A DNA stretch of 64,000 nt from Bdellovibrionota bacterium (GCA_030584005.1 CP129486.1:371556-435555), one strand, 5' to 3'; counted from the stretch's first letter, positions 34,431 through 43,248 are shown. The notes: a model not told the origin generated them from the sequence alone. A program made the numbers and translations.

Positions 34431-34763
34431 CTACTCCTTGCCGCCTGCACCTACTGTCTCAAAGTGGCGCCGAATCGCCGCGGGTAAGCGCTCCAGGATA
34501 TCGTGAGGCACAATCACAGCGAGGGCCTTCACCTTCTCAATCACAACATCCAACTGCTCGTCGAGGGAAACTCGACGGTCCACGAACAGGACCGGCTTGC
34601 CCTCTACCCGGCAACCGCCGCTCATCACCCGCCAGCCTGGCCCACGCTTAAGCTCTTCACGACGCACCACCACGCCATGACTCGAAAGAAATGCCGATAG
34701 CTCCCTTACGGCCTCCTCCTTGACCTTTTCTGAGTGAGCAGCACCGGCATGGGGGCGGGTCAT
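34431..34763 (-). CDS. Hypothetical protein, about 110 residues
   Basis: The function is unknown. It is a small basic protein with a predicted alpha-beta fold. The phrases VVVRREELKRGPGWRVMSG and GKPVLFVDRRVSLDEQL look like a conserved domain seen in several Gram-negative phyla, but I cannot name it. No signal peptide or helix is present. The ATG at 34763 has AAGGAG ten bases upstream; an ATG at 34787 has none. Confidence 0.62.
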   Translation of the reverse strand: MTRPHAGAAHSEKVKEEAVRELSAFLSSHGVVVRREELKRGPGWRVMSGGCRVEGKPVLFVDRRVSLDEQLDVVIEKVKALAVIVPHDILERLPAAIRRHFETVGAGGKE

Positions 34764-34787
34764 CTTGGCTGTGCTCCTTAAGCTCAT

Positions 34788-35185
34788 AAAAATCCAATAG
34801 TTTCACAAAGATCGAGGGATGAGCCCCCAATTCGCAGCGTTTCTAACGGGCATCTCCACTGCCCATGAGTTGTGCTCAGAGCAGCAGGTGGTATCCTTGT
34901 ATTTCCAAACGTTTTTGATACTATACGCCACCCTGCGGGCTGTAAATATCGAACTGTCTCGATGTTTTAGTTCGGCTGGATGCAGACGAGGCGCGAGGAG
35001 ACTGCGCTGGTAGAGTATCTGGGCTGGAAGAGTCTCGGGAGCACGGTGTCTCTGAAGCACGGTGTCTCTGGAGTACGGTGTCCATACACCACCCACTGGT
35101 TTGCCATCATAACACTGCTTGCACTTAAAGAGTGGGTCAAACCGTTGCTCAGATATCCCCCTGGTCAGACGTTAGGAAAATTTTT
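34788..35185. other. Intergenic stretch upstream of rplS
   Basis: About 400 bases between the divergent hypothetical gene and rplS. The only structure seen is the tandem 16-base repeat at 35038-35085. The frames that cross this area lack ribosome sites. Confidence 0.4.
35038..35085. repeat. Three tandem 16-base repeats upstream of rplS
   Basis: Units GGAGCACGGTGTCTCT, GAAGCACGGTGTCTCT and GGAGTACGGTGTCCAT follow directly. They lie about 100 bases before the rplS start. The units could be slipped-strand duplicates or protein-binding sites. Confidence 0.65.
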
Positions 35186-35650
35186 ATGGCACGTACAAGC
35201 ACAGATGCGATTTCAAAGGTTGAGGCCACTTCACTTAAGAAGGGCAATATTGAGTTTCGTCCCGGCGATACCGTGCGTGTTCATGCCAAAATCATTGAAG
35301 GTCAACGTGAACGTGTGCAGGTATTCGAGGGTATCGTGCTCAGAAAGCGCGGTAGCGGAGTTGGGTTAACCTTCACGGTCCGCAAGGTTTCCTTCAACGT
35401 TGGTGTTGAAAGAACATTCCTGCTTCACAGCCCCCGCATTGAAAAGATTGAAGTAGTTTCAAAGGGCTCGGTGCGCCGAGCGCGACTCTATTACCTGCGT
35501 GAATTGCGCGGCAAAGCGGCCCGCATTAAGAGCGAACTGGTGTCGGGTGAAGCGGCATCGCAGGAAAGCACCAGCAGTGAGGCGGCTTCTGAAAGTGCTC
35601 CGAGCTCAAACGGTGAGCCTGTCTCCTCTGAAGAAACCGCCACAGCCTGA
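35186..35650 (+). CDS. rplS: 50S ribosomal protein bL19 with acidic C-terminal tail
   Basis: This large-subunit ribosomal protein sits at the 30S/50S interface. The conserved core is clear: [16 protein letters not shown], then [36 protein letters not shown], and [18 protein letters not shown]. It has 154 residues against the usual 115 or so; the extra tail from about residue 120 is Ser/Glu/Ala-rich and looks disordered. TAGGAAAA lies upstream of the ATG at 35186. The usual neighbours rpsP, rimM and trmD are absent, so it is transcribed alone and ends at a terminator. Confidence 0.96.
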   Translation: MARTSTDAISKVEATSLKKGNIEFRPGDTVRVHAKIIEGQRERVQVFEGIVLRKRGSGVGLTFTVRKVSFNVGVERTFLLHSPRIEKIEVVSKGSVRRARLYYLRELRGKAARIKSELVSGEAASQESTSSEAASESAPSSNGEPVSSEETATA

Positions 35651-35677
35651 TCCATCAAACGCGCTCAAAGCGTGCCC

Positions 35678-35695
35678 ACCCCCAGAGGGGTTTTT
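35678..35695 (+). terminator. Rho-independent terminator of rplS
   Basis: ACCCC-CAGA-GGGGT followed by TTTT forms a short GC-rich hairpin with a T-run, 28 bases past the rplS stop. Confidence 0.75.
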
Positions 35696-35861
35696 GAAAC
35701 TGCTTTTAGGGCAGCCAAGCCGTCTCGGCCGCGCATAGCACAAGTTCATGCGTCAACCTTAGCAGTGCAGGGTGTGCTTTGCCGCGCCAAGCTGGCTCAG
35801 CTTAATGCAAAGCCAAAGCTATCGTTCGAGGCTGCAACGGGCAGTGGCTGGCGATCGTAAC

Positions 35862-36476
35862 TTAATGGGCTGCGGGACTTGCTGGCTGCTCCTTAAGTGG
35901 AGCTCTCTCGCCTTTCTGCGGCTCTGCCGATTTTTGCGTTCGATTGATGGACTCCTTACTTTGACCTGCCGCACTGTTCAAAGCACTTTGCATCGAGCAC
36001 TGACCATTAAACACTGCACCTTCTTCAATATAGATGACTGGCGCCGTGATATTTCCGTCAACCCGTCCACCCTTCAGCACCTCGACTCGGTCTGCCGCCA
36101 CAATGTTGCCAGTCATGCTGCCCATGACTACCAACGCCGCCACTTGAACCTCCGCATTCACTGATCCGGTCGGTCCCACAATGAGGGCCTTTGATGAGAA
36201 GATCTCTCCACCCAACTTGCCATCAATACGTACGGGGGTATCAAAACTCAACTTTCCTTGAATTACCGTGCCGCTCCCCAACGCGGAACGCGCTTTCCCG
36301 TAGCGCTGTTCGAGTCGATCCTCAACGGGAAGGGACATGTCGAAAGCCGGAGCGGCATCCATTTTCACCAAAGGACGCTCCTCTTTGGGGGTCGAGCCGT
36401 TTAGAATAGCTGGCTCAGTCTGTGTCGAGGCGGGGGTGTCAATACCTAAGCTATCGTTCTTCTTCCAAAAACTCAC
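35862..36476 (-). CDS. Bactofilin (polymer-forming cytoskeletal protein)
   Basis: Bactofilins form nucleotide-free cytoskeletal filaments that organise wall synthesis or organelle placement. The 204-residue protein has a disordered N-terminus, then a beta-helix core (about 66-155) with GTVIQGKLSFDTPVRIDGKL, GPTGSVNAEVQVAALVVMG and AADRVEVLKGGRVDGNITAP, then a disordered basic tail. The GTG start at 36476 has a perfect AAGGAGG upstream. It lies near the shape genes but is a separate unit. Confidence 0.93.
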   Translation of the reverse strand: MSFWKKNDSLGIDTPASTQTEPAILNGSTPKEERPLVKMDAAPAFDMSLPVEDRLEQRYGKARSALGSGTVIQGKLSFDTPVRIDGKLGGEIFSSKALIVGPTGSVNAEVQVAALVVMGSMTGNIVAADRVEVLKGGRVDGNITAPVIYIEEGAVFNGQCSMQSALNSAAGQSKESINRTQKSAEPQKGERAPLKEQPASPAAH

Positions 36477-37203
36477 AGCCGCTTACCTCCTTACTTTAAA
36501 AGGCATTAAAGAACCCCCGTGTCACCAAAGACACTGTTTCAATGATACCCAACTACCAGCTACCAGGCCAGCGATTAGTAGCCTGGAGATGAAAGTTCAC
36601 AAAAAATATGATGCCCGAGAGTCCGGATAGGTGCTCGCGGGACCCTCATTCCCCTGCTCACAAACGTTCTTTCCAACCCTTCTGGGGCAGTCCCGAAGGG
36701 TACCGCCATTGGGGGAATTTCATCTGGAAAGCTCTTCTGACAGGGCTTCCTCAAAAAACTCGACCGCTTCCCCAATTTACTTAACCCTCAATGACTCCGC
36801 AGCCTAAGGAGGCACCAAAATCCGGTGAATCAGTACGGTGAAAAAAACGGTGCCTGTCGGGAAGCTGGCAAATGATTCCCCTGACCGAGAAATCTAAATC
36901 CTAGAACGACCAGAGTGGGGCTAGGGGTGCGCTGAACAAGTTCCGCGTCTCCCTAAAAATAGTGCGCAATTGCAGCGTGTTATACGGAAAACGGATTGTG
37001 GGGCCGATGAAGACCCATTACCCTTCTGATGAAGTGATCCGCTGACAGCGGGAGAGGCAAGGTCCTGAGTCAGGCCGTCTGCTGGACGCATCAAAAATAT
37101 ACTTATCCCCTCGCTGCTACGGAAGCGTTCTTGGGGCCGGGTCCCATAACATTAATGGCCCGCGAATACTTGGACACGCCGCCAAATGACATATTGCCGC
37201 AGA
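36477..37203. other. Long intergenic region with hairpins, no gene recognised
   Basis: About 727 bases without a credible protein gene. A strong hairpin lies at 36676-36701: arms ACCCTTC and GAAGGGT around an inner GGG/CCC pair. CCGCT-gac-AGCGG (about 37041) and the 11-base palindrome CCTGAGTCAGG (about 37065) follow. A small frame at 36575-36775 (-) lacks support. A noncoding RNA is possible, but it does not match RNase P, tmRNA, SRP or 6S features I know. Confidence 0.35.
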
Positions 37204-38487
37204 ATGAACAGATTAAAGCCATCTCGTGCCTGCTGGGCTCTCACAGCGCTTTTGGCATTGCTACCCGGCACCAATTCATATGCCGCCGGGCCCGAATCTC
37301 TTTCATTTCGCGCCACCACCCAACAGGGCCGGGTCTCAACTTCAGGGCTTATTCAGAACAGCAGCGCATTGCGGGCTTCGATGCAGAGCAAGCTCTCTGC
37401 AGCCCCGTTGATAATGACCCCAGCTGGGCAGCCTGAGCTTTTAAGCTTCCCTGAGTTTTCTTCAAGTGTTGCCGGGCGATTCTCGGGAAGGGCTCCTGGC
37501 GGGGATTTAGTATTCTATACCGTACAGCCGGAGCTTCAGGAGTATGCAGAGACCCTGGTGCGCAGCACCCGCTCTCATCATGTGGCGATTGCACTCATGG
37601 ATCCCCAGACTGGCCGGATCTTAGCAGTCGCAGGAAAGTCAAAGAGCGTCCCGAACCCGCTTCTCCATGACGCTGTACCCGCCGCCTCACTATTTAAGGT
37701 TGTAACCGCTGCGGCGGCTCTCGAGAGGGCCTCTTACTCACCGCTATCCAAGGTATATTATCGCGGCGGTCCTTACACATTGGAGCGCTGGAACTATCTT
37801 CCCGATCCGAAGCGGGACCGCATCTCGATGACCTTGGCTGAAGCGCTTGGGAAGTCATGTAATCCCGTATTCGGGCGCATTGCCCTTAAGCACCTCTCAG
37901 CTCCGGTGCTCCAACAGTACGCTCGGTCCTTTGGATTCAATCAACCGCTCAGAGCGGACTTCCAGCTGCCGGCGAGCAGCGCCACCATCCCGAGCAGCGC
38001 CTATGAGTTGAGCCGTACGGCGGCCGGATTTGGCAAGGTCTACATGACGCCAATTCATGCAGTCACTTTTATGTCTACCGTTGCCAATGAGGGGCTCATT
38101 CCAAGGCCCCACCTTATCGATGAGATCTACGACTCCAAGGGGCGCCAGATTTACAAGGGGAGAACCGCAGTGGTTGGACGAGCGGTCAATCCCCGTACCG
38201 CATCCACCCTGCTCGATATGATGCGATACACCACCACGGTCGGAACGAGTCGTAGTGAATTTATGAGATCAAAATATCGATCCGGCTTTCCGGTGCCCGT
38301 TGCCGCAAAAACTGGGACATTGCGCGGCACCAACCCCAAGGGGCTGAATCAGTGGTTTATTGCAGCGGCGCCGATCTCTAATCCCAAGATAGCCGTTGCC
38401 ATCCTGGTGGTTGATCCGGCGAATTCAAGCTCCAAACCATCACGAATGGGTCGACAGCTGATCGAGCGGGCTTTGAAGACCCTCTAA
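37204..38487 (+). CDS. Secreted stand-alone penicillin-binding transpeptidase
   Basis: This is a periplasmic DD-transpeptidase or carboxypeptidase-like protein of 427 residues. A signal peptide (about 1-28, ending NSYAA) is followed by about 95 residues of linker and the transpeptidase domain. The motifs are S162-L-F-K165 (PAASLFKVV), SCN at 218-220 (GKSCNPVFG) and KTG (VAAKTGTLRG). No pedestal or PASTA domain is present, so it is shorter than class B PBPs. The start is uncertain: the ATG at 37204 gives the better signal peptide, and one at 37186 adds six residues. It stands alone. Confidence 0.85.
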   Translation: MNRLKPSRACWALTALLALLPGTNSYAAGPESLSFRATTQQGRVSTSGLIQNSSALRASMQSKLSAAPLIMTPAGQPELLSFPEFSSSVAGRFSGRAPGGDLVFYTVQPELQEYAETLVRSTRSHHVAIALMDPQTGRILAVAGKSKSVPNPLLHDAVPAASLFKVVTAAAALERASYSPLSKVYYRGGPYTLERWNYLPDPKRDRISMTLAEALGKSCNPVFGRIALKHLSAPVLQQYARSFGFNQPLRADFQLPASSATIPSSAYELSRTAAGFGKVYMTPIHAVTFMSTVANEGLIPRPHLIDEIYDSKGRQIYKGRTAVVGRAVNPRTASTLLDMMRYTTTVGTSRSEFMRSKYRSGFPVPVAAKTGTLRGTNPKGLNQWFIAAAPISNPKIAVAILVVDPANSSSKPSRMGRQLIERALKTL

Positions 38488-38508
38488 TTTAAATATTAAA
38501 CTTGGCGA

Positions 38509-38829
38509 TCAACCCTGCGGTCGCGGCCCCTCTTTCTTGGGTGCCAGCTGGTGCTTAATGGTGGCATTACTGCATTGATCACGGCATACCATCTCGATGT
38601 CGTTGAGCTGCAGAACGTACGTCCCACCGCCAAGATTCAGCTCAACCACCTTCTTCTCATTGTCCTTTGTTCCATCCAGGGAGCGAAATGCCTGCGAGAC
38701 CTGACGAAACCCATCGGGAAAGGTTATTACCTGCCCGGACTTGAAAATTATTGTTGCGCCATCCCCTGCCCAAGCGGCCAGAGGCGAAACGAAAATGGTC
38801 ACGGCAAAGGATACAAGGAGTCTTTTCAT
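38509..38829 (-). CDS. Small secreted protein of unknown function
   Basis: This 106-residue protein has a signal peptide (MKRLLVSFAVTIFVSPLAAW, cleaved near AWAGDG). A beta-rich body with phrases KSGQVITFPDGFRQVSQAF and ELNLGGGTYVLQLNDIEMVC follows, then two cysteines in VCRDQC. The ATG at 38829 has GGGGTG upstream; the longer frame to 38919 has none. The function is unknown. Confidence 0.6.
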   Translation of the reverse strand: MKRLLVSFAVTIFVSPLAAWAGDGATIIFKSGQVITFPDGFRQVSQAFRSLDGTKDNEKKVVELNLGGGTYVLQLNDIEMVCRDQCSNATIKHQLAPKKEGPRPQG

Positions 38830-38875
38830 GGCACCCCGACTATGCTTTTGCGTTTGCTGCGTATTATAGTATCGC

Positions 38876-38912
38876 CTCAGGGGTACGCTAACCAGGTTCA
38901 GCGTATCCTTAG
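38876..38912. repeat. REP-like palindrome, copy 2
   Basis: CTCAGGGGTACGCT, loop AACCAGGTTC, AGCGTATCCTTAG form an imperfect hairpin between divergent genes. The right arm shares 15 identical bases (TTCAGCGTATCCTTA) with copy 3 at 40370-40384 and resembles copy 1 at 19856-19891. Confidence 0.5.
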
Positions 38913-38933
38913 AATGCAACGCCGTCGGAGTAT

Positions 38934-40343
38934 ATGAGTTCTCTACCCAAAATCCAGCTCTACAACACTCTTTCCCGTACTATTGAGGAACTACGGCCAA
39001 TTACCTCGGGAGAGGTTAAACTGTACTGCTGCGGACCCACCGTCTACAACTTCCAGCATATTGGGAACCTCCGTACTTACATTTGGGAGGACATCCTCGC
39101 GCGAATGTTGCGGCAAGCCGGCTACAAGGTGACCCATGTGATGAACATTACCGATGTCGGACACCTTGCCAGCGATGCCGATGAGGGCGAGGACAAGATG
39201 ATGCTCGCCATGAAGCGCGAGAAGAAGAAATCGGAGGAGATCGCTGACTACTATACCAAGGTCTTTTTCGATGACTGCGCAGCGCTCAACATCCAAAAGC
39301 CGGATATCGTATGCAAGGCGACCGAGCACATCGCGCAGATGATAGCCCTGATCAAGCGGCTCGAAGAGCGTGGATGCGCTTACCAAGCCGGTGGAAATGT
39401 GTACTTCGATGTGCGCAGTATCTCCGATTATGGAAAGCTGGCCCGTCTAAACCTCGATAAACTGCAGGCAGGGGCTCGCATTGAACAAGATTCGAATAAA
39501 CGAAACCCCCACGATTTTGCCCTATGGTTCACGAAGAGCAAGTTTGAGAACCAAGAGCTGCAGTGGGATTCTCCCTGGGGGCGCGGCTATCCCGGCTGGC
39601 ACATAGAGTGCTCCGCCATGGCGATGCACTATTTGGGGGAACAGTTTGATATTCACTGCGGGGGGATTGACCACGTTCCAGTGCATCACACCAACGAAAT
39701 TGCTCAATCCGAGGGGGCGACCGGGAAAGCGTGGGTCACTATCTGGATGCATGGTGAGTTTCTGGTTCTTGGCACGGAGAAGATGGCTAAGAGCAAAGGG
39801 AACTTCATTACGGTCAACACGCTCAGAGAAAACAGCATTGACCCTCTGGCCTACCGCTATTTTCTCTTGGGGGCTCACTATCGAACCCAGCTTTCATTCA
39901 CCCTCGATATTTTGCGCAACGCCCAACAAGGATTCGAGAAGCTCCGATCGGCCTTAATTCAGCTGCGTGCTGAGAACTCGCCGGCGCCTATGCTCTCAGC
40001 CGCCGCTGAGCCGTTCAAAGTGGAGTTCTTTGAATCGATTCGAAATGATCTCGGCACGGCGCAAGCACTTGCTCTAGTTCATAAAACCTTGCAAAGCGAG
40101 CTGCCGCCGTCTGAGAAACTTTCCTTGCTGCTCACCTTTGACGAGGTATTGGGGCTTGGCATGGCACACTGGAAAGCTGCTCAAGTGGAATTAACTCCCG
40201 CACTCCAAGCCCTCATAGATGCTCGCAAGGCCGCCCGTGCTGCGAAGAATTGGCCGGAGTCGGACCGGTTGCGCGACGAGATTGCAAAGCTAGGATACAT
40301 CGTTGAAGACGGCGCCGGCGGGCAGAAGCTGAAGAAGGGTTGA
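38934..40343 (+). CDS. cysS: Cysteinyl-tRNA synthetase
   Basis: This class I aminoacyl-tRNA synthetase charges tRNA-Cys. It has 469 residues, normal for the family. Motifs seen: YCCGPTVYNFQHIGNLRT (zinc Cys and the HIGH motif), GWHIECSAM and CGGIDHVPVHH (zinc ligands), and KMAKSKGN (KMSKS). The helical anticodon domain ends with ALIDARKAARAAKNWPESD. GGAG precedes the ATG at 38934. It is a single-gene unit bounded by two REP-like hairpins. Confidence 0.97.
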   Translation: MSSLPKIQLYNTLSRTIEELRPITSGEVKLYCCGPTVYNFQHIGNLRTYIWEDILARMLRQAGYKVTHVMNITDVGHLASDADEGEDKMMLAMKREKKKSEEIADYYTKVFFDDCAALNIQKPDIVCKATEHIAQMIALIKRLEERGCAYQAGGNVYFDVRSISDYGKLARLNLDKLQAGARIEQDSNKRNPHDFALWFTKSKFENQELQWDSPWGRGYPGWHIECSAMAMHYLGEQFDIHCGGIDHVPVHHTNEIAQSEGATGKAWVTIWMHGEFLVLGTEKMAKSKGNFITVNTLRENSIDPLAYRYFLLGAHYRTQLSFTLDILRNAQQGFEKLRSALIQLRAENSPAPMLSAAAEPFKVEFFESIRNDLGTAQALALVHKTLQSELPPSEKLSLLLTFDEVLGLGMAHWKAAQVELTPALQALIDARKAARAAKNWPESDRLRDEIAKLGYIVEDGAGGQKLKKG

Positions 40344-40350
40344 TCCCCTC

Positions 40351-40384
40351 TAAGGCTAGACTGAACATATTCAGCGTATCCTTA
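40351..40384. repeat. REP-like palindrome / bidirectional terminator, copy 3
   Basis: TAAGG-CTAGA-CTGAA, loop CATA, TTCAG-CGTAT-CCTTA has two 5-base stems separated by an internal loop. It lies between the convergent cysS and ABC permease stops and touches the latter. It shares TTCAGCGTATCCTTA with copy 2. Confidence 0.55.
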
Positions 40385-41185
40385 CCCCGTACTCTCGGCG
40401 CTGTATCGCGGCACGAGTCCGAGGCGAAGCGCTGTTCGGTAAATTCTCGAGAAACACCACACTGCGAGCAGCACATACATAACCGCCAACAGCACGCCGA
40501 TGGCAAGCTGGCTCGCCTGCGCTGTGCCTCCCGCAACGATCGTGCGGAGCGCCTCGAACACGTAAGAGGCCGGTAGGAACGCAGCCACCATTTGCATCCA
40601 CATGGGCAGTGTCGAGACTGGGTAGAACACACCAACAAAGGGTGAGAGCAACGCAGGAAGGGGCCAAATCAGCCATTCTGCCGCTGGACCATAACGCAGC
40701 ACCACTCCACACCCCAGAATTCCAAGCGCAACGCCAAACAACACCAGTATCAACAGGAACGGGATGGCCATGAATCCATATGCCATGAAGGAAAGTCCAA
40801 ACAGCGCGGAGGCGACAAGCAGCATCGCGACAAGTGCAAGGGAGCTTGTTGCCATGCTGGTGAGTATGAGGCCGGACAAATACTCAATTATGGTAAGTGG
40901 TGACGAGAAATAGTTCAGAAAATTCCTGGACCACACATCCTCAAAAAAGGCCGAAGCCAGGCCGTGCATTACCCGTGTAAAGAGGTCCCAAAGCAGAATC
41001 GCCCCAAGAAATGCGGTAACCAGGCTGAATCCGGGAGATGAGATCGTATGCAGGTACTTCGTAATATAGCCCCAAAGCACTATATCAATCAGCACCCAAG
41101 CAAAAATCGGCAGCACCCTTACCGGACTGCTCTTGAGGAGATAGCCCTGCCGCAGCACCAATGCCCCTACCCGTCTCGCATTCAT
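40382..41185 (-). CDS. ABC-2 type transporter permease
   Basis: This membrane subunit of an ABC-2 exporter has 267 residues and six hydrophobic helices. The C-terminal part, LPALLSPFVGVFYPVSTLP followed by SYVFEALRTIV, is the characteristic ABC-2 segment. Its ATG overlaps the ATPase stop (ATGA). The substrate is unknown; drug, lipid or polysaccharide export are all possible. Confidence 0.88.
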   Translation of the reverse strand: MNARRVGALVLRQGYLLKSSPVRVLPIFAWVLIDIVLWGYITKYLHTISSPGFSLVTAFLGAILLWDLFTRVMHGLASAFFEDVWSRNFLNYFSSPLTIIEYLSGLILTSMATSSLALVAMLLVASALFGLSFMAYGFMAIPFLLILVLFGVALGILGCGVVLRYGPAAEWLIWPLPALLSPFVGVFYPVSTLPMWMQMVAAFLPASYVFEALRTIVAGGTAQASQLAIGVLLAVMYVLLAVWCFSRIYRTALRLGLVPRYSAESTG

Positions 41186-41955
41186 GGCGTCGCTCCGCTA
41201 AGAGACAGCGGTTCGCGTGCCAGCGCTATAAATAACTCTTCGAGGTTCTTCTTTCCGTGCTCCATGGGCAGGGTGGTCGGATTGCCCTCCAATAAAATCC
41301 TACCATGCGAAAGCATAAGCACCCGATCGCACACCTGCTCGACCTCGAACATATTGTGAGAAGTCCACAACACGCCACAGTGACCCTGTATGGCAAAGCG
41401 TCGAATCCTTAGACGCAGATCCTGCGCCACCGACGGATCAAGCGAGGCGGTAGGCTCATCAAGCAGCAGCAAGGTAGGAAGATTCAGCATCGCCTTAGCG
41501 AGAGAAAGCCTCGACTGCTCGCCGGAAGAGAGTACCCCTGCCCTGGTGTGCTCGAATTTTTTCAGATCAAACTCTTGCAGTAACTCCTCAATGCGAGTTG
41601 CAAGCCCCGGCACATCATACAACATGCCGAACACTTTTAAGTTCTGGTAAACGGTTAAATTCCCCGGCAGCGGCGCGTAAGAGGCTGCAAAATTCGTACG
41701 TGCGAGCGCCGCAGAGCGCGCCGCGCTAATGTCGATGCCATCGATCGTGACTGTACCCGCAGTAGGTTCCAGCACCCCCAGCACCATGCTGATGGTGGTA
41801 GTTTTCCCAGCGCCGTTGGGGCCTAGGAGACCCACAATTTCACCCCTTCTTACCGCAAAGCTCACCCCATCAACGGCGACGACTTTTGAGTAAGCCTTAC
41901 GGAGATGCCGAACTTCTAGCACACTATGGTAATTGGAAATTTCAGTTACGGGCAT
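41182..41955 (-). CDS. ABC transporter ATP-binding protein
   Basis: This is the ATPase subunit for the coupled ABC-2 permease (257 residues). Walker A is GLLGPNGAGKTTT, the signature LSSGEQSRLSLAK is a slight variant of LSGGQ, Walker B is LLLLDEPTASLD, and the switch histidine is in WTSHNMFEVE. AGGTAG lies upstream of the ATG. It forms a two-gene operon with the permease. Confidence 0.93.
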   Translation of the reverse strand: MPVTEISNYHSVLEVRHLRKAYSKVVAVDGVSFAVRRGEIVGLLGPNGAGKTTTISMVLGVLEPTAGTVTIDGIDISAARSAALARTNFAASYAPLPGNLTVYQNLKVFGMLYDVPGLATRIEELLQEFDLKKFEHTRAGVLSSGEQSRLSLAKAMLNLPTLLLLDEPTASLDPSVAQDLRLRIRRFAIQGHCGVLWTSHNMFEVEQVCDRVLMLSHGRILLEGNPTTLPMEHGKKNLEELFIALAREPLSLSGATP

Positions 41956-41989
41956 TCCCGCTACCTAGCTCGCTTTCTTTCTTCGTGTA

Positions 41990-43033
41990 CTACTGTATCG
42001 ACGGGATCGCCTCTGCAGCCTTGAGAAGATCAGCGACATCGAGGTCTGGCGTCGCATCGTAGCGTTTGTCACTCCCGCTCAGTCCGGTACGAACCAGTAT
42101 CCCTTTGCAGCCTGCATTCTTAGCCATTTGCAAATCGAAGGTTGTATCACCAATCACAAAACTTCGCGCCATATCGATGGGCAACTCCTCACAGGCTCGT
42201 CTGATAAGTCCGGTAAGCGGCTTTCGGCATTCGCAGCCCTCTGCCTCGGAATGCGGACAAAAGTAAATCTTATCGAACTTGGCTCCCTGCTTAGTGAACT
42301 CGCCCAAAAACTTCCTATTCACCCTAAAGAAGTCCTCTCTGGTGAAGTATCCGAGGCCAATACCTGGCTGGTTCGTCACAACAATGACCCAATAACCCTT
42401 TTCCTTAAGGAGCTTCACAGCCTCAACGACCTTGGGGAGGACCCGCACCTTTTCGGGCTCAGAGATGTACTCCACATGCTCCATTAGGGTCCCATCTCGA
42501 TCAAGAAATACTGCTGGGGCACGGACCGGCTCCTTCGGTAGGGGCAGCGATAAGGCTTCGGGTGCGTATGCGTTGACGATTCTTTCAATGATTGAGGAGG
42601 TAGAGAACCCGCCCTTGAAGGGTACGATGGCGACCTTACCACCGTATGCCTCGACCATAGAGGCTGAGGAGAGCTTCGTGCGATCATAGTCCGAGGCCTT
42701 GATATACAGATTGGGCTTCAGGAGCTCGATATTTGCGTTGTTATTGCGCTCGTCGAATACAAACACCAGATCGACACAACCCAGCGCGGCTATCACAGCA
42801 GCACGCGCCGATTCAGGAGTAATGGGACGGAGAGCCCCTTTGTATGATCTGACTGAAGCATCAGAATTGAGTCCCACCACGAGATAGTCGCACATTCTGC
42901 GGGCCTCCTCGAGGTACTGCACATGGCCCGCATGGAGGATATCGAACGCCCCCGAGGTAAATCCGACCCGTAACCCACGTGACTGGCAATCACGAACGAC
43001 ATGTATGGCTTGGTCTCTGCTGGTAATCTTCAC
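41990..43033 (-). CDS. Fused nucleotidyltransferase (HldE-C-like) and HAD-IIIA (GmhB-like) phosphatase
   Basis: This bifunctional protein probably acts in ADP- or GDP-heptose-type sugar activation. The N-terminal cytidylyltransferase-like domain (about 1-140) has GFTSGAFDILHAGHVQYLEE, with the HxGH motif as HAGH. The C-terminal HAD domain (about 170-345) has FLDRDGTLMEHVEY (nucleophile Asp), VVTNQPGIGLGYF, a Cys/His zinc site CPHSEAEGCECRKP and FVIGDTTFDLQMAKNAG, all GmhB-like. In E. coli the order is kinase-adenylyltransferase (HldE) and a separate GmhB. The start is not certain: the GTG at 43033 begins close to the conserved domain, while the frame stays open to a TTG at 43195. Confidence 0.82.
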   Translation of the reverse strand: MKITSRDQAIHVVRDCQSRGLRVGFTSGAFDILHAGHVQYLEEARRMCDYLVVGLNSDASVRSYKGALRPITPESARAAVIAALGCVDLVFVFDERNNNANIELLKPNLYIKASDYDRTKLSSASMVEAYGGKVAIVPFKGGFSTSSIIERIVNAYAPEALSLPLPKEPVRAPAVFLDRDGTLMEHVEYISEPEKVRVLPKVVEAVKLLKEKGYWVIVVTNQPGIGLGYFTREDFFRVNRKFLGEFTKQGAKFDKIYFCPHSEAEGCECRKPLTGLIRRACEELPIDMARSFVIGDTTFDLQMAKNAGCKGILVRTGLSGSDKRYDATPDLDVADLLKAAEAIPSIQ

Positions 43034-43177
43034 GGTAACGATTTGATGTAAATGCGCCGGCGACGATACTACTCCGATAGCCCCGCTATGCCTAGCATTG
43101 CCGACCTTCCTCACGGGAAGAGGCTGAAAGGCTGTCCACCCAGGGGCGGCGGTATCTACTGCGGCCCCCCTTAAGTC

Positions 43178-43201
43178 TAATTTTTGGTCAACCAAAAATT
43201 A
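43178..43201. repeat. 24-base near-perfect palindrome
   Basis: TAATTTTTGGT-CA-ACCAAAAATTA has 11-base arms and a 2-base centre. It lies between two co-oriented genes on the minus strand. It may be a terminator of the upstream membrane-protein gene or an operator for the fusion gene. Confidence 0.5.
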
Positions 43202-43248
43202 CACGCCACTATTATTTGCTGAACCAAGAAAAACTCCAACTAGGCCGG

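Noticed and set aside
35038..35085. Short CRISPR-like array
   Set aside because: The units are directly adjacent with no spacers, so it is a simple tandem repeat.
36575..36775. Minus-strand 66-residue frame
   Set aside because: No ribosome site, covers a strong hairpin, and shows no protein-like features.
36477..37203. Possible RNase P, 6S, SRP or tmRNA gene
   Set aside because: The conserved cores of these RNAs (for example GAGGAAAGTCCGGGC of RNase P) are not present on either strand. Only generic hairpins were seen.
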